The notes under the pieces are model-generated. The model worked only from the letters and a program-made list of their open reading frames with translations. It searched no databases and was not told where the DNA came from. Below, one piece after another: positions 34,148-46,981 of a DNA stretch of 64,000 nucleotides. Source of the stretch: Coleophoma eucalyptorum (taxonomy: Eukaryota > Ascomycota > Leotiomycetes > Helotiales > Dermateaceae); NCBI GenBank assembly GCA_026120035.1, contig JALRME010000045.1, positions 1 to 64,000 of the forward strand, read 5' to 3'. Position numbers and translations under genes: made by a program. Within the stretch, counting starts at the first letter, position 1; every line of letters starts with the position of its first letter.

Positions 34148-37100
34148 GTTGGCGGGTGGAATGGGAATTAGCCTGGGCTAAGACCTGGATAAATAAAGGT
34201 TGAAGGAGTGCGAAGCTTGGTCTACTTGGCCTTCTTGTCAAGACATGAGGGGGATATGGCGCGGATTAAGTAGATTCGAGACGAGGGAGCGTAGCGTCCT
34301 TTCTCTCGCTCTCTCACTTCCCCTCTAACTCTCTCTCTCGCTCGCTCCTGCGGCTGTCTTGCCTTGGGGGAGCATGGGCAGGATCACCGTCCTTCGCCGG
34401 GGCGAACCAGTATGAAAGCGTCGGAGGAGCTAGCCTTCATCAAGGCAAGTACAGTCTATAGCTCCACCAGCCCACGGTATGGCCGAGCCAGTGCTCGCTG
34501 GGATTGCGAAACAAGCTCCCCTGGCAAGCCACTAGCGAAGCCCTTGCCGTCAGGACAATCACGATAAGAGTAAGGCCTTAACGTCACGATCTACTGCGGA
34601 CAGCGAATCGGAGCCCCTGCATTGGGAGGAAGCTAGGAAGATTGTGCGCTGCAGCCAATCACGCCCCGGGCTGGTTATCTGTAGTCGCGAATGGATTATG
34701 TACTCCATGTCCCTCAAAGTACCGCCGATCATTGACGCTAGCCGATACCCCAAGGCCACATCAGGGAGATAGGGTTACGAGTGGATGCAGCTGACGATAG
34801 CCTGCGAGCCAAAGGTACATCGTCAGTAATGAGCCAAGATGGAGATGCACTCAAATGGGTCACTGCCATCATCCACATGTCACCATAGATAAGCTCCCAT
34901 CCGCTGAGAGGCCAGATCCCCGAACGGGAATACTTCTCGAAGGAAACTATGGGGCATAATACGGCCGGCTGTATACAGAAATACTGGTAAACTTCGGCTT
35001 GCTTTGCCAGGCTCCACCAGCCGTGGACCATGAGTCCAGCCCGATAACATTGAAGCTGCAGAGATGTCGGCTCTGCTCTGCACATTGGACGATGAGGTGG
35101 CAGTGTCAAACAACGTGTCGGGGCCTTTACGTAGCACCAGAGCTTTTCAGACAGCCCATTGTTATCGTTAGCAACCAGTACTGGTCAGCGTTATCCAGCT
35201 GTCGTCCAAGTTCAATCACCTACAGCTGCCGCGGCGGGTAGGTCCTGTTCTGTCGCTGGTTTTGTCTTGGCGTGCCTCTTATATCACTCTACGCCACTAC
35301 CACCGTCGCACCGGCCGACCTAAACCTTCCTCCTTCCGGCTGCATCTCTGGCACCGTACGATTGTTCGTTCACAGACAAGTAGATCCTTGGCGTAGCAAC
35401 GTAAACGCCCTCAATATATTCCTGGAAAATAAAATGGTGCGAGGTAATGAGGAGAAAACAACGATGGGCCATATAGCAGCGGACACGAGTGGCCACCCCA
35501 AAGCGGCTTGTGCACCGGTATGCCTACCACCTACCCCGCTAATTTTCCTTGGAAGCCCTTTCAGTGCCATGTCCATGTATAGAAGGCTTGGGTCTTGCTT
35601 CCAGAAGGGCATTTGGGGGGGGGGACGAGGGCGTGGGCGTTGCTTGGAATCTTGTGCCGCGTTGCACAAGAGGATGCCCTGTTTCCTGTCCTGGAGCCTT
35701 TTGGCCACCACCTTACCGTCCCTGACTGCTGTGTGCGTCGGAAGATTTTCAGCTGGGCAGCCAACCCTGGGGGGTTTGTCGCGCATGAGAACGGCCCTGC
35801 AGACTTGGGTGTACGAGGTTGCGCTCTGATTCGCACGATTGGATCTGGGTGAAATCTTCGCTGCAGTCTGGGGCTTGACCCAAGGGGTCGACGTGCTTTC
35901 TCGGGCTATCCGGACGGCTAGTCGCCTATTGTTTGGTTAGTCTGTTAATTATGAAGTATTTCACGTAAGGGTTTACTATTGTCCTTTGCATCGCATTGTG
36001 GCACTTTCTGTCTTGCACGCCCCTGTCCACCAACTTGCCCCATAGGCTTTGGGAGCTAGATGCGGAGGCGCTGTCCGAAAACTGTCAGTATTGAATGGCT
36101 AATTAGTGATCCTCTGCATCAACTGCATGATGGACGCCATTTCCCGCGGGTCAGCTTGCGCCCAAAGCCTATACGATCAGGTAGTAGCGTTCCAATACAG
36201 AAGACCTGTGTCTATACGAGCACTGAGACTAATTAGAGTTGAAGGACCGTAAGTTAAAAGTGCCCAACGCACGGCGGCTTTCTAACCCTTCACCAGCTGC
36301 CTGTCTAGGAAAAGTGTGGGAATTTCTCGGTAGGGTATCCCGTGTCCCCTAACCTTCGCTGCCCAAAGCCTGGATGAAAATGATTTCCTGTAACGGCTGA
36401 TGTAGTTCATCTCCAGGTCATGGACTGGGCTTTGACGACATTGTTCTTCAACGAGCTGACTGCATGTCTGTTAGGCAAATCCACATATGAAAGGGACTCT
36501 ACCCGTTTAATTGGTTGGTTGTGCTATAAAATCGTCTTATTTCACCGCAGATATGGCGTCAAATTTCCTAGGATAGCCCGAGATTCGAGAGTTGATGTGG
36601 CCCAATCACTCAGAATGCTTCGGTGACTGGGATTAGCATTTTGAAAAAAATTCGCTCAGAATCCTTTTAATAATCGAATCAGGATATTCGATATTCGAGA
36701 AGAGATCGGGCGTCAAGAAGGGGCTTTCTCAAATGCAAATGGTTCAGCTGCTGCCTGCATGAGTTATTTGCCCCGAAGCTGTGAGAGCCTTGGCTGAATG
36801 GGTGACCGAAGTTACATTCGTGCAACTTTGGCCTGAGATTTCTCATCACCCATTACGCAGGTGCCAACAACTAACAACATCCTTCCAGTGCCAAGACTTG
36901 GAATCTGCGTGACAGCGCGGCAACCGAGATTTTTAGTGATAAGGGGCGTGCAGTGGCCCTGCTGGCACCGGCGCTTTATTGGCTCATTACAGAGATGAAT
37001 GATAAATGACAAATGGCTCGAGGCAATTCAGAACACGAAAATTCTAACTTGGCGAACTCTCTGGCTCTTGAAGATCACCGTTGAACTTTCGTCCGGGGCC

Positions 37101-40100
37101 GAGCCTTGCTTCCCATGAAGTGGTGTTGTCATGTGATTTCAGCATGAGCATCAGCATAAGCATCACAGCATTAGCATTAGCTTCAGCATAAGGTACTGAA
37201 CCATTGTCCCTCGCCACTAAGCGAGGCTTCAACGGCCATGCTCCCAGACGACATAAAACCCCCGGTCTAAGTAACCACAGGTATAAATTCTTCGAATTCT
37301 AGAATTGCAAAACCTTACTAGAGCACTGCCTAGGCATTTCTGAGCTTGACAATGCTTAACTTCCCCGCGTGATCTAGTATCGACTCCATAGTGCGGGGTT
37401 GTGACTAATATTCCGCCATCGAGCTGGTGGAGACGCTGGTGTTGACACATATTTTCCAGGTTGATGGTTACAAAAATCGGAGCTTAGATAGGTGGGGGAT
37501 TAGCAACTATGAATAGTGCGATTCAACACCTGGACTACCTTTGAAGTTTCTCTTCTTTATGATATGTAAAAATGACAACACTGCACGCATCATTGGTGGG
37601 TGGGTTGGGTAAAGACCAATGCTGCACACCGCGTATAAGCCATGATTACTTTCTCATACAGCAACTTTTGGAAAATCTCCGCATGACCTTCGATTTGCTT
37701 GCTTCTGGAACGTGCCATGCTTGGAAGATCAGAAATGCTTTTTTGGATCGGTCCGCAAATCCAGGCTAATGCGTTTCTCTGACCACTAGTTTGTCAAAAT
37801 CCTTCTGCTCCAGTCAATACCATCCTTCCAAGTCGACTCCAGGTTTCATCTCTCCCCTACCCATCTGTCTCTCCCCAGTTTCCCCGCATGAACTATACCG
37901 GAGAATGAATCGGTAACAAGGTGGATTCTGGTACGTAAGAATAAGCTGGGGTTGATCCATCGAAGAAGCTGAGAATATTCATATGCACAGTCATGGGTAG
38001 AAGCTAGGAAGGCGCTTTGCATCTATGTATTTGCTGACTTGATATCGTACTTTGAACATCCTACTGCCAGCCTAGTGGCGCCATAAGTCGTGGGTCACTG
38101 GCCGTCTTCCATCGGCTTTATGATTCAGTCCATTTGAGAAGGTGAGGTGGTAGTGACTTGGAAGTAGTATGAAAACTGGACATACGAAAACTTGTGGGCT
38201 TGACTGCTTACGAGGCTAAAGTGTTGCCCATATTTGAGGATACTGAGTTAGTCTATGAATCTTGATACTCCCTAGTAGATGTATCCCATCCACCTCCTTA
38301 ACAATCAGTGTTCACAATGCCAGAAAACGATGTGGTATCCAAGTCTAACCTATTGCCACATTGGAATATAGCCACGGTCCTGGTCACGTCGCTTAATATT
38401 CTCCATGTCAAGTGCAAAGATTGCTGCACTGCAAGCATTACGAGTTAAAGCCAAGCTTTCTGGGAGGATATCTCAGAGACTTAACACAATTATATAGAGG
38501 TAACCATCTCGAAGTATGAACCTCTAGTGTATATTCATCCCAGAACAATGAAAGGTAATTAAACCGGTAGCAGTTGTAACGTAGATCTCGAAAGGGATTC
38601 TTGGTGACAGGGTAGCACAATACGATATCAAAAGCTTGATTATCTGACCAGTGGTTATAGCCACAAGACTTGCTGCAGAGGATCCACTCAATAGTGAATA
38701 TCTCAGGCTCTGCCGACTAGGCACGACTAAATTATAATGGTCACGTGCATATCTTGATACCTGCTGCCAGGAAAGAAAGCTGCTGCCTCTACTGATTCAA
38801 TATTGGTATAGGTGATAACCAGAAGCTTCCTTATTTGAGTTCTGAGTTCTCATCTGAGCTTCTGTTTGCGCAAGAAAGACCCATTCGATTCGCGGAGACC
38901 TTTTAGTGACGTGGATTTGTTATAGGAGTATACATATAGGCGATCCCGTCTTGGCCGTTCCACATCTTGTAATAGTAAAGACATATTCTGGTTCACCATT
39001 ACCTCTCTACACTACTGTAATCAAGGTAGAGTGAATGTTGCATAGCCACAACCTATTTTATGCAAACACTATGTCGTGCATAATGAGGTTATTCAGAGGC
39101 AAATTATAACGTATAATCTTCATATCTACTCCTACTTGACTTTTCCATATGAGGGTTCAATAAGCTGGATGGCATTCAGTTATACATATAAACTGCTCAG
39201 CCACACAGTGTACGGTTATTAAAATCACACTGGAGGTAGACGAAGAAACAGATAGAGCCAAATAAAGACTGGCAATAGCATGTTTGACTTTGTTCAGTCC
39301 ACCTTCGGAAGTGGGGGTGGGGTTGCACACAATACTCACAACTTTCCTTTTTAACACTGAAGAGGAAGGAACATTTGCACACTTCAAGACCGGAGCTGCA
39401 TCTACATTCGCCTCAATCATCTCGATCACCTCACAACGCGCACCGAACTCAATAGTCGGATTTCTTAAGTCTTGAGTCTATGGAAGCATTCGGATCTGTT
39501 CTCGCTCACTGTATCACAGTTTTACAAATGTTTCCAGTTCCTTTATTTCAGCTGAAGCATATTATTGCTACAGTAGCAATTAAAGAGGACCATTGAAGCC
39601 TTTATCTCCAGCGAATCTTAACTCTTCCCACTTCTCGCACATCAAGATTTTACGACTACTTTTTACTTGGTTCCAATACTGCTTTGGTAAGTAATATCTC
39701 CATGTGTAAAGAAAGCAGATATCTTTCTAAAGCTCATCTGCACAGGCAAACTTGCAGACAGGACGACGAATTTGTTCGGCAGGCCACTTCTTGGACGCAA
39801 ACCCTTTGGCCATCTGTTACGAACAACTCAATCTGTGTACTAGCAGTCTAAAACCACGACAATGAGATATCCAATGTCAGAGCTATCTAGTACTTGTCGT
39901 CCGATACCTGTGGTTTCTGCACAAGCTACCCCTAATCATAAAGCGGACCAAGGAGAAGAAACAACGTTGGCGTAGCCAGCTCAAAATAGATGTCACTGGC
40001 AGCAATGGAGCAAGCACCAGTAAATTCAGTCAGAAAGAAGGCCGGCGATCCTGCCAAAGTTCTGTCTTGAGCCAAGGTGCTGCCGTGAAGAGGGTCAGGA

Positions 40101-40711
40101 TGAAAGCCCATCAATAAGAGAGAAACCTCGACAAGCAAAGCATTCGCGGATTGCAGTAGCAATCCGGCAGCTATGATCAAATCCCACAAGCATAGAGTGT
40201 ATCTTTGAGGGAGCTCTTTTCCAGTCAGGGTTCACCAAGTGGGATCAAGCAGCAGAGCCCATCTGCGCTTCTCCTGGCTCTGGCAGCGGTGAGGTGTCAG
40301 TGGGATTCCATTTGCTAACCATTCTAAAAATGTTACGTGAAGGGATGTTTGAAGATTTCTCACAGCCTCAGAAGTAAATGGAAAGTGGAGCAGTGACGGG
40401 AGATTGTCGAGTAAATTGCCTTATTGGGCATGCAAGATGCTGTTTAGCCAATATGGACCCTGCGCCTGCTTTCCCATCATCGCAAGGCTGAGCTCGTAGT
40501 CCGTTCAGCAGCCGCAAAACTGCCATACAAGCTATCCACTGACCTCATTGGGTAATGCTGAACCATTACAGCTGTGCCGCGCAAACGATAAAGGTGGGTG
40601 ATTCTCTTCATCATTGCTTATGTCCTTCTTTCCTCTCGCGCCTTTCCTTTCCCCGCATCCTTCATCTTTCCATCCTCACTCTTACGCCTTTCTTCGCTCT
40701 TCACTATCACC
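34148..40711. other. Longest gene-poor region of the window
   Basis: 6.6 kb without a gene I can support. The first 250 bp are the permease promoter, with a CTCTCTCGCTCGCTC-type tract near 34305-34347. A hexamer-like repeat of AGCATN units spans about 37139-37194. Near 38920-39030, an ATACATATAGGCG stretch with a TATA-like and polyA-like layout recalls the 3' half of an LTR, but no ends were found. Short frames such as 35272-35829 look like chance: no ATG at the start and no domain. Confidence 0.45.
37139..37194. repeat. Imperfect AGCATN microsatellite
   Basis: The sequence repeats CAGCAT, GAGCAT, CAGCAT, AAGCAT and then TAGCAT, TAGCTT, CAGCAT with small interruptions. This is typical slippage-derived low-complexity DNA in a non-coding region. 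Confidence 0.7.
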
Positions 40712-42392
40712 ATGGGCCGTCTCGTACGTCTGGTCGGCTCGGGCATTGGACTTGCCTCTGAAGCATATGCGAAGCACAAGTCGTCCTCGCAAGCTTCGTC
40801 CTCGCAAGCTCCTACTCAATCTACCGTCGCAAGCAGCAGTAGGCCAGCCCCGCAACTTGACGACCCCCCACCACAATATGTCGAACTACCAGATGAACAT
40901 GCCGAACAGCTCATTGCGAGCGGCAAAGCTCTCCCAGCAGACTCCAAAAGCGAGAAGAAATCTGCGTACGATGAAAAAGGGCATCATGATGACGACGACG
41001 ACGACGATGATTCCCTGTCTGAGGACAGTGACGAGGAAAATTGGGAGCTTGATGAGGCCCTGGATACGGTCCAGAGCTCCCATGACGACCGCGAAACGAC
41101 TCTCACGGAAGCTCAGATCGCCGATGAATTCATTAGAGACCATCCTCCGCCAGTATACTCGCCTACGTCTCTAAGACCAAAGCTTCCCTGCCCAGTTATC
41201 ATTCCCCAACGCAGGCCGCGAAATAAGAAGCGGGGATTTATTCGAGCTTATGCCCCTGTGCTTGCCGACTGCGGGGTTGACCAGGCCGCTTTTCTCAGCT
41301 TTCTGAAATCATTCCATGCTTCCAGCAAAGCCTCTCCATGGTTCCAGGTCATAAATCTTGCAGCCATGGTGGTTGGTTTTGTGCCCGGTCCTATTACCAT
41401 GGGAGTAGCCATGGCTGTTCAGATTTGTGTAGGAGTTGCCATGGAACTACAGTCTCGTACGAGGTGTGTAGACTCTTATTTGCGGGGGACTGATTTGTCC
41501 TGTTGCTAATACATCCTGCAGGTCCAACACCTTCCTCGATCGTCTCAACAGAGAATACTTCCAGCCTCGTGGCCTTTATTGTCTCGTCATGACCTACAAG
41601 CCTGATTCCACTGCTACCCACGAGATTGTGGACATTACCCAGACAATCCATAAGTCCATGAATCCCAAAACCGGAATGTCAGGACAGTTAGGAAAGCTTA
41701 AAATATCAAGTGGTAAAACATATGGGGAGTTTGAGATGCCAGAAGCTGCTCCATTAATCTTTCCTGAACTTGATCAAATTGCGGCCGATCACAGCGAAGA
41801 AGGAGTCAAGAAGCAGAACAAGCTGAAAAGCACTCAAAAGTTTGTGGCTGATTATTTTGACAAGAGAGCACAGGCGGAATACGTAAGTATTGTTCTTCAA
41901 TATGTCCTACAAAGCTAATAAATTACCAGGCACGCGAGAATCCCCAAGCCCCACTTGCCATGGAAAATGCAGGCTCTTCCTTCACATCTCGTTATGCAGA
42001 TCCCAGCCACCCAGCAAGCAGTGGCTCGCTCATCTCTCTTATTACTGGTGGAGCTGTCAACCCACATGCCCGAAGACAAGAAAGGCGGGAGGCGAGACAA
42101 GAAAGGCGTGACTTGAAACGAGCATATAAAGACGAGCGTAGAATAATGAAGGGCCGTGAGCCCCGTGGACCTCGTCGAACTCGCCGAAATGGGAAGAAGC
42201 AAGGAATTATAAGGAAGATGTTGAAGAAGGTGAGTTTATTTGATATGGAGATGACGAGGCTTGACTAATCGAGAACAGGATGTATTGTATCTCATGGTTG
42301 TGAACCTGCCTACAGAGGAAGAAATGGAGGGTGCGAGAAGAACACTCGCCCACGAAGAAGCGCAAAAAGCGGGACAGAGCTCTAGCTCTTGA
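40712..42392 (+). CDS. Conserved fungal protein with Asp run, hydrophobic core and basic tail
   Basis: Exons 40712-41463, 41522-41882, 41930-42229 and 42279-42392 join to 508 aa; phases agree at every junction. I know of similar uncharacterised proteins in ascomycetes but no function. Residues 20-45 are Ser/Ala-rich with a small internal duplication (SSSQA twice), 91-110 is an Asp/Glu run with eight consecutive Asp, and about 213-246 is a long hydrophobic segment rich in Gly, Val and Met (FVPGPITMGVAMAVQICVGV) that could enter a membrane as a hairpin. NREYFQPRGLYCLVMTYKPD after the first junction is the best-conserved-looking core. The C-terminal part is a strongly basic helix (RRQERREARQERRDLKRAY) ending before a short acidic tail. 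There is no signal peptide. A further ATG-less frame extends upstream, but the ATG at 40712 fits the leader best. Confidence 0.75.
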
Positions 42393-42966
42393 TTGCTCTA
42401 TATGGGGAAATTCGTCAAGTTATAGATACCCCATGCTGTATATTGACTTTCAACGCAAACAACCATATGGTCTACGCCCTTTGCAATGCGAATAAGAGGG
42501 CATCTGATTTTGACGACCATGACGAATTATGATGTATTTGCAATCAGGATTGATTGTTAGCAATTAGAAAATTATAAGAGTCACACTCTTCCATTTGCAG
42601 GCAGGAAAGTCTAGCAGGTGTAAAAATATACACTTGCCCACTTACTCAACTGTTGCTCAACTTCCTCAAGTATTACCTTATGCTGCTATACTAACAGGTG
42701 TGCATTCTTTACATCAGCGTATAGCGGTAGATGCTAGCAAAGAAGCGAAGTGCAATAGCCTGATTTTCAACCTCTCCACAAAATAGGTAAGTATTTATCA
42801 CCGGTATTTTGACATGGTACGGCTTACCATTTGCCCGCTTAACAACTGAGCGTTTATCGATTTCTAATCTGTTCGCTGGTCATGCAGCCAGGACGTCTCG
42901 CAACCCTAACACCAATCTCTCTATGGTTGATCCACTTGGGGATCCTGGAATTAAAAATAAAAACTC
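42393..42966. other. Intergenic region before the Zn2Cys6 gene
   Basis: 574 bp between two plus-strand genes. No coding frame or repeat is supportable. It would carry the 3' UTR of the unknown gene and the promoter of the transcription factor. Confidence 0.5.
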
Positions 42967-44953
42967 ATGTTCGGCTTCATAGCTCGGGAAGGCATCCCGC
43001 CACCAAAACGGCGATCGCACAAGAAATCCCGGGATGGCTGCATGACGTGCAAGCAGCGGAAACTGAAGGTATGGCCAGCTTTCCGCTTTTTCCATGGTTC
43101 GGAGGCCATCCCCGGACCACTTCTGGTGTTTTCTTGAGAAGGAAGTTTGGCTTTGAGAAGGATATTGCTAATGTTGTCATACGTCCGGGAAATAGTGTGA
43201 TGAGGAGAAGCCTGTCTGTGGGCCTTGCCGTCATCGATTTCCGACGATCGAAGCCTGTGATTTTGGCTCCGGAGCGGTTTTTAGACGGGAGGGTCAAGTG
43301 AGATGTCCTTCTTTGAAGTCGGGTTTGTCTTTGGGAGGTGATGGTGATGGAGGGAATGGTGTGAGAGGGGATCAACGCTCGTTGGATATTGAAAAAGTTA
43401 TGAGTCCGACGTTGTTGAATGAGATTGGGGCAGGGCTTCTGGATCCTTTTCACGTGCATCCTGAGAGTAAGGTTTCAGGTGTGGATGCCTTGATGAAGTA
43501 TTGTTCGTGCCTCTCCTCTCTCTACATGACTCTTCCTTGAGTATTCAATATTAGGAAATGGAGGAGGGGGCTGATGTTGATTTCATGCACCAGATCTCAG
43601 TAAAGCAGTATATGCTCATTATCCGTGGCAGCCACCAAGCGTCACCAATCCTACCACAACTTATTACGTCCCGCTCGTCTGGTCAGATCCGGTCTTGTTC
43701 CATGCTATCTTACAACTTACCAGTGTCAGGCTGGAGAAAGATGGTGTGCATGGGCAAGAAATCTCAGTCAACAAGACTCGTCTGGTTAGTGAGGGTCTTA
43801 GATTATTGAGAGAAAGAGTGGAAGAGAGTACACAGCACGGTATTAGTGATGAGACAATAAGTGCCGTTGCTACTCTTGCTGCTATTGAGGTAAGCAACAT
43901 TGATTTTGTCTTGGGGGGGGGGAAGGTGCTAATGAGTGTGTACAGCATGAAAAAGGAAATATGCAAAGACTGCGGATGCACCTCTCTGGATTGGAACGCA
44001 TGATTTCCCTCCGAGGTGGTCTACAAAGCATCCGGGAAACTAATCCCATGGTTGCAAACTCGGTCATTTGGTAAGAACTTTTCCAGAACGCCTTGAGTCT
44101 ACTAAGATGTGGATATAGGATCTTCGTCGTAGCTATCTACGAATTACGTTTCCCAGAGCTAGATCCAACCCTCACACCTTTCGTTCCTGGTGAGCACAAC
44201 CTAAAACCACGCACGCAAGCAGTGGCATCCCACTTCAGCGACAGCGCTCCCTCAAGCCGTGTCAATAACCCACACCCGGATCCCGATTCCCCCAGTGAAT
44301 TCCCAATCCTTCCCCAGATTTCCCATATCCTGCACAGCATCCAGCATATCTCGCAACTAGTCCCAAACAACAATGCCTATCCAACCGCATCGACGAGTCT
44401 GGTCATCTTAACAAGATTAATGACGCTACTGAGCTATCTATTAAGCTTACCGCCTTTTCAAGAAGGAGGGCAGTTGGATGAACATATGCGTCTTCTCAGT
44501 GAGGCCGCGAGATATGCTATACTTTTGCAGATCTTCAACCCCTGGCGCGGCATGCCGCCTGATGGGAGTATGGCGGTTAATGTGCTACTGCACCGTTTGA
44601 TTCAGTTTGTGAAGCCGTTGTTAAGTCTTCGTCGTTCTTGTACAGCCGTTTATTGTGAGTCGAAGGGTGAGGGAGAGGGAGAAACAGAGCTGGATTCAGG
44701 CAGCGTGTTGTTGTTCTGGATCATGGCCGTTGGAGGTGTCACTGCGGGTGGGGTCCCGGAGAGGCGATGGTTCGTGGGTTGCTTGAGGGAGCTTTGCGAT
44801 GAGATGGGCGTGCAGACGTTAGGAGATTGGAAGGCTATTGTTCAGAGGGTCATTTGGCATGACATATTGTGTACGCCACTGCACAAGAAGCTGTTTGGGG
44901 AGGTGATGGAATTACAGAACTTGGAAGTACAAGCAAACGGAATGGTCATATGA
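42967..44953 (+). CDS. Zn2Cys6 transcription factor with a fungal-specific C-terminal domain
   Basis: A nuclear DNA-binding regulator of 550 aa from five exons (42967-43068, 43196-43497, 43601-43889, 43946-44070, 44119-44953). The zinc cluster is split by intron 1: SRDGCMTCKQRKLK|CDEEKPVCGPC, then RHRFPTIEACDF, giving six cysteines at 25, 28, 35, 42, 45 and 55. A basic stretch (PPPKRRSHKKSR) precedes it. The middle and C-terminal parts (SDPVLFHAILQLTSVRLEKD; HLSGLERMISLRGGLQSIRE; LRELCDEMGVQTLGDWKAIV) match the fungal_trans_2 type of regulatory domain. The 127-bp first intron has a TGCTAAT branch site. The acceptor of intron 2 (43600) was chosen because it restores the frame. Its target is unknown; the neighbours do not form an obvious regulon. 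Confidence 0.85.
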
Positions 44954-45913
44954 AGATGTTTATTGGGCTTGTACTTGTCATGAAGTGCGTGCATGACTAA
45001 GCCTTCAATAGCGCCTTCTGAAGGGGTTTCGATTGCCTATTCCTCTAAATTTCTTGAGTCTCTCGATGAGATCGAATATCCGGAACTATCTTCAGATCTC
45101 TAACCATCCTTGGCTAAGGGAACGGCAAACCATAAAGAAGCCTTCCCGCCGGTTTCTCCATAACCTCCACTTTCAATCATTCAAGACTTCTTGAGCAGCA
45201 TTATCATTATTTAAGGCTTCCCTACAAAAGGAAGAAAAAGAAAGAAGAAGAACAAACACATTGGCAAAGTAGACGCTGGGTCAGTGGCAGGATAAGCGAG
45301 CTCTGCTTCCCATTGGCGTTGGGGATCCAGGACGAGCGAGGAAGCTCTCCCTGATGTTTTATGGCTATATTCTTAGTATCCGCTTCACAGAGCCCAGAAA
45401 CTATAGTTAATAGGTATTTGGGCTTATGGACGATACGAGATACTACTTGTCTCATTTTCTCGTTGTCGTTCTGGGTTTCAGGGACATTTTCTCGGCAGGT
45501 AATACAGCATTTATTCTCATTGTTGGCCTTGGATGAGAAAGTCTTTGTATTTTAATATATTCCAAATCCTGAGGTATATAATCACCTCAAGCTCCGTTAT
45601 ATCATCAAGTCACTATTTTACCTCAGCCCCAGATTCCATCTTGCCTGTGGTTGCCTATTTGGGCAAGTATTCGAATTGAGTGTCTTGACGTCCAAATATG
45701 AAAGATTTCTTCTTCAACGTTTGCAATCTTGAGAGTTACTTGCAATACTGGGCGATGATACATTCTCTATTTTGCAGCATGGGGTCCTGTTTGTGACAGT
45801 ACAATAGTGCTGAGATTATTCTTGCAAACCGACGTACATTTGGGCTCCTGTCACCCTCGAATCCTGAAAGACTTTGAGCCAGTGCACAAATATCAAGAGC
45901 ACTTCCAACAAAA
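44954..45913. other. Convergent intergenic region
   Basis: About 1 kb between the 3' ends of the regulator and the tyrosinase genes. There is an A/G-rich run near 45231-45255. No gene is supported. Confidence 0.5.
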
Positions 45914-46981
45914 TCACTCATATACATAACAGAACCCCTCATATCCAACTCTCAACATCTCCCACGTCTCCCTCTCCCTCCCAAGCACACCCCAGTTCTG
46001 GACCGTGTCAAGCGTAACATTCGGCGTGGAATTCCCATTGAAAATCGTACTCGTGCCACTCAACGCCCATGTCCTCCTAACCAGATCAGCCTCCTGCCAG
46101 AGCGTCCAGACGCGGTCAATCATGCCATGATGTAAGAAAAACGCAGGGTCAGCAGGACTTGCGAAGAAATCCAACAGCGCTGCTCCTGTCGAGAAATGGC
46201 CGCCGCCGTGTACACCTAGGTTGATATCTGCACCGGACATGGTGTTCTGGAAGTCAGAAATCGTCGTGGTGTTCATGAGAATATCGATCGCCGTCTGGTT
46301 GCCGTAGCGGGTTGCAATGTAGTTGTTCAGGTCGCGTGAGAGACAGTGTGGTGTATATGCGGTCCAGTTGGATGGGAGTCCCGAGAAGACGAGGGAGAAG
46401 TCAAAGGGCCCAAACGAGGAGGTTTGGTTCACGAAGGGGCCACCGGTTACACATCCTCCTCCAGTCCCGTGTGGCAGTGTCGCTCCTCCTCCGACTACGT
46501 ACGGTCCTTGATCTGGCTCGTAGACTCCATCGCCACTCAAGCTAGTTGCGCTCCCGTCAAATAATGGACTTCCTGCGAGATCGTCACACCATAATGCCCA
46601 ATTCCAATACGGCTGGCCAGCGGTATAGCCACATTCTTCCTCAAGTGCCGTCTCCCATAAATGGACGTAATTGCGGTGCCACGACAGAAAGATTCCGTCG
46701 AGATGGATAGAAAGAGTTTGGTTGATATGCGTAGCGACGAAATCGTCCATGCGACTCTTCGCACCAGGAACAATATTACTATCAAGTTTTGCAGGCAGGC
46801 TTTGCATACAGTGCACAGCATCGATATAGGCCGTTCTCTCAGTCTTGGTTAAAGAACCCCATTCCTTGCGGATTTTGGGCGTGTCTTTGCACAATGTGCT
46901 GCTGCCGTACTTTTGCCCAAATGTAGGGGTAGCCCACAGCCCCACGAAGACGAAGATCTTTAGAAAGCGAATTAAAGACAT
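45914..46981 (-). CDS. Secreted compact tyrosinase (type 3 copper oxidase)
   Basis: An intronless gene for 355 aa starting at MSLIRFLKIFVFVGLWATPT; the frame is open three codons further but without an ATG. Residues 1-22 are a signal peptide. CuA ligands fit His85, His93 and His102 in ATHINQTLSIHLDGIFLSWH, and CuB ligands His258, His262 (VHGGGH) and His284 or 285 in AFFLHHGMIDRVW; the intact set predicts an active o-phenol hydroxylase/catechol oxidase. Several N-glycosylation sequons (NQT, NWT, NTT, NST) agree with secretion. The protein ends soon after the catalytic domain, so the C-terminal lid that keeps classical intracellular fungal tyrosinases latent is missing. It may act in melanin-like polymerisation or in oxidising plant phenolics; the role is inferred. 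Confidence 0.9.
   Translation of the reverse strand: MSLIRFLKIFVFVGLWATPTFGQKYGSSTLCKDTPKIRKEWGSLTKTERTAYIDAVHCMQSLPAKLDSNIVPGAKSRMDDFVATHINQTLSIHLDGIFLSWHRNYVHLWETALEEECGYTAGQPYWNWALWCDDLAGSPLFDGSATSLSGDGVYEPDQGPYVVGGGATLPHGTGGGCVTGGPFVNQTSSFGPFDFSLVFSGLPSNWTAYTPHCLSRDLNNYIATRYGNQTAIDILMNTTTISDFQNTMSGADINLGVHGGGHFSTGAALLDFFASPADPAFFLHHGMIDRVWTLWQEADLVRRTWALSGTSTIFNGNSTPNVTLDTVQNWGVLGRERETWEMLRVGYEGFCYVYE

Noticed and set aside
35272..35829. 185-codon open frame in the gene-poor region
   Set aside because: It starts without an ATG, has a Gly/Arg low-complexity part from a G run, and overlaps equally long frames on the other strand.
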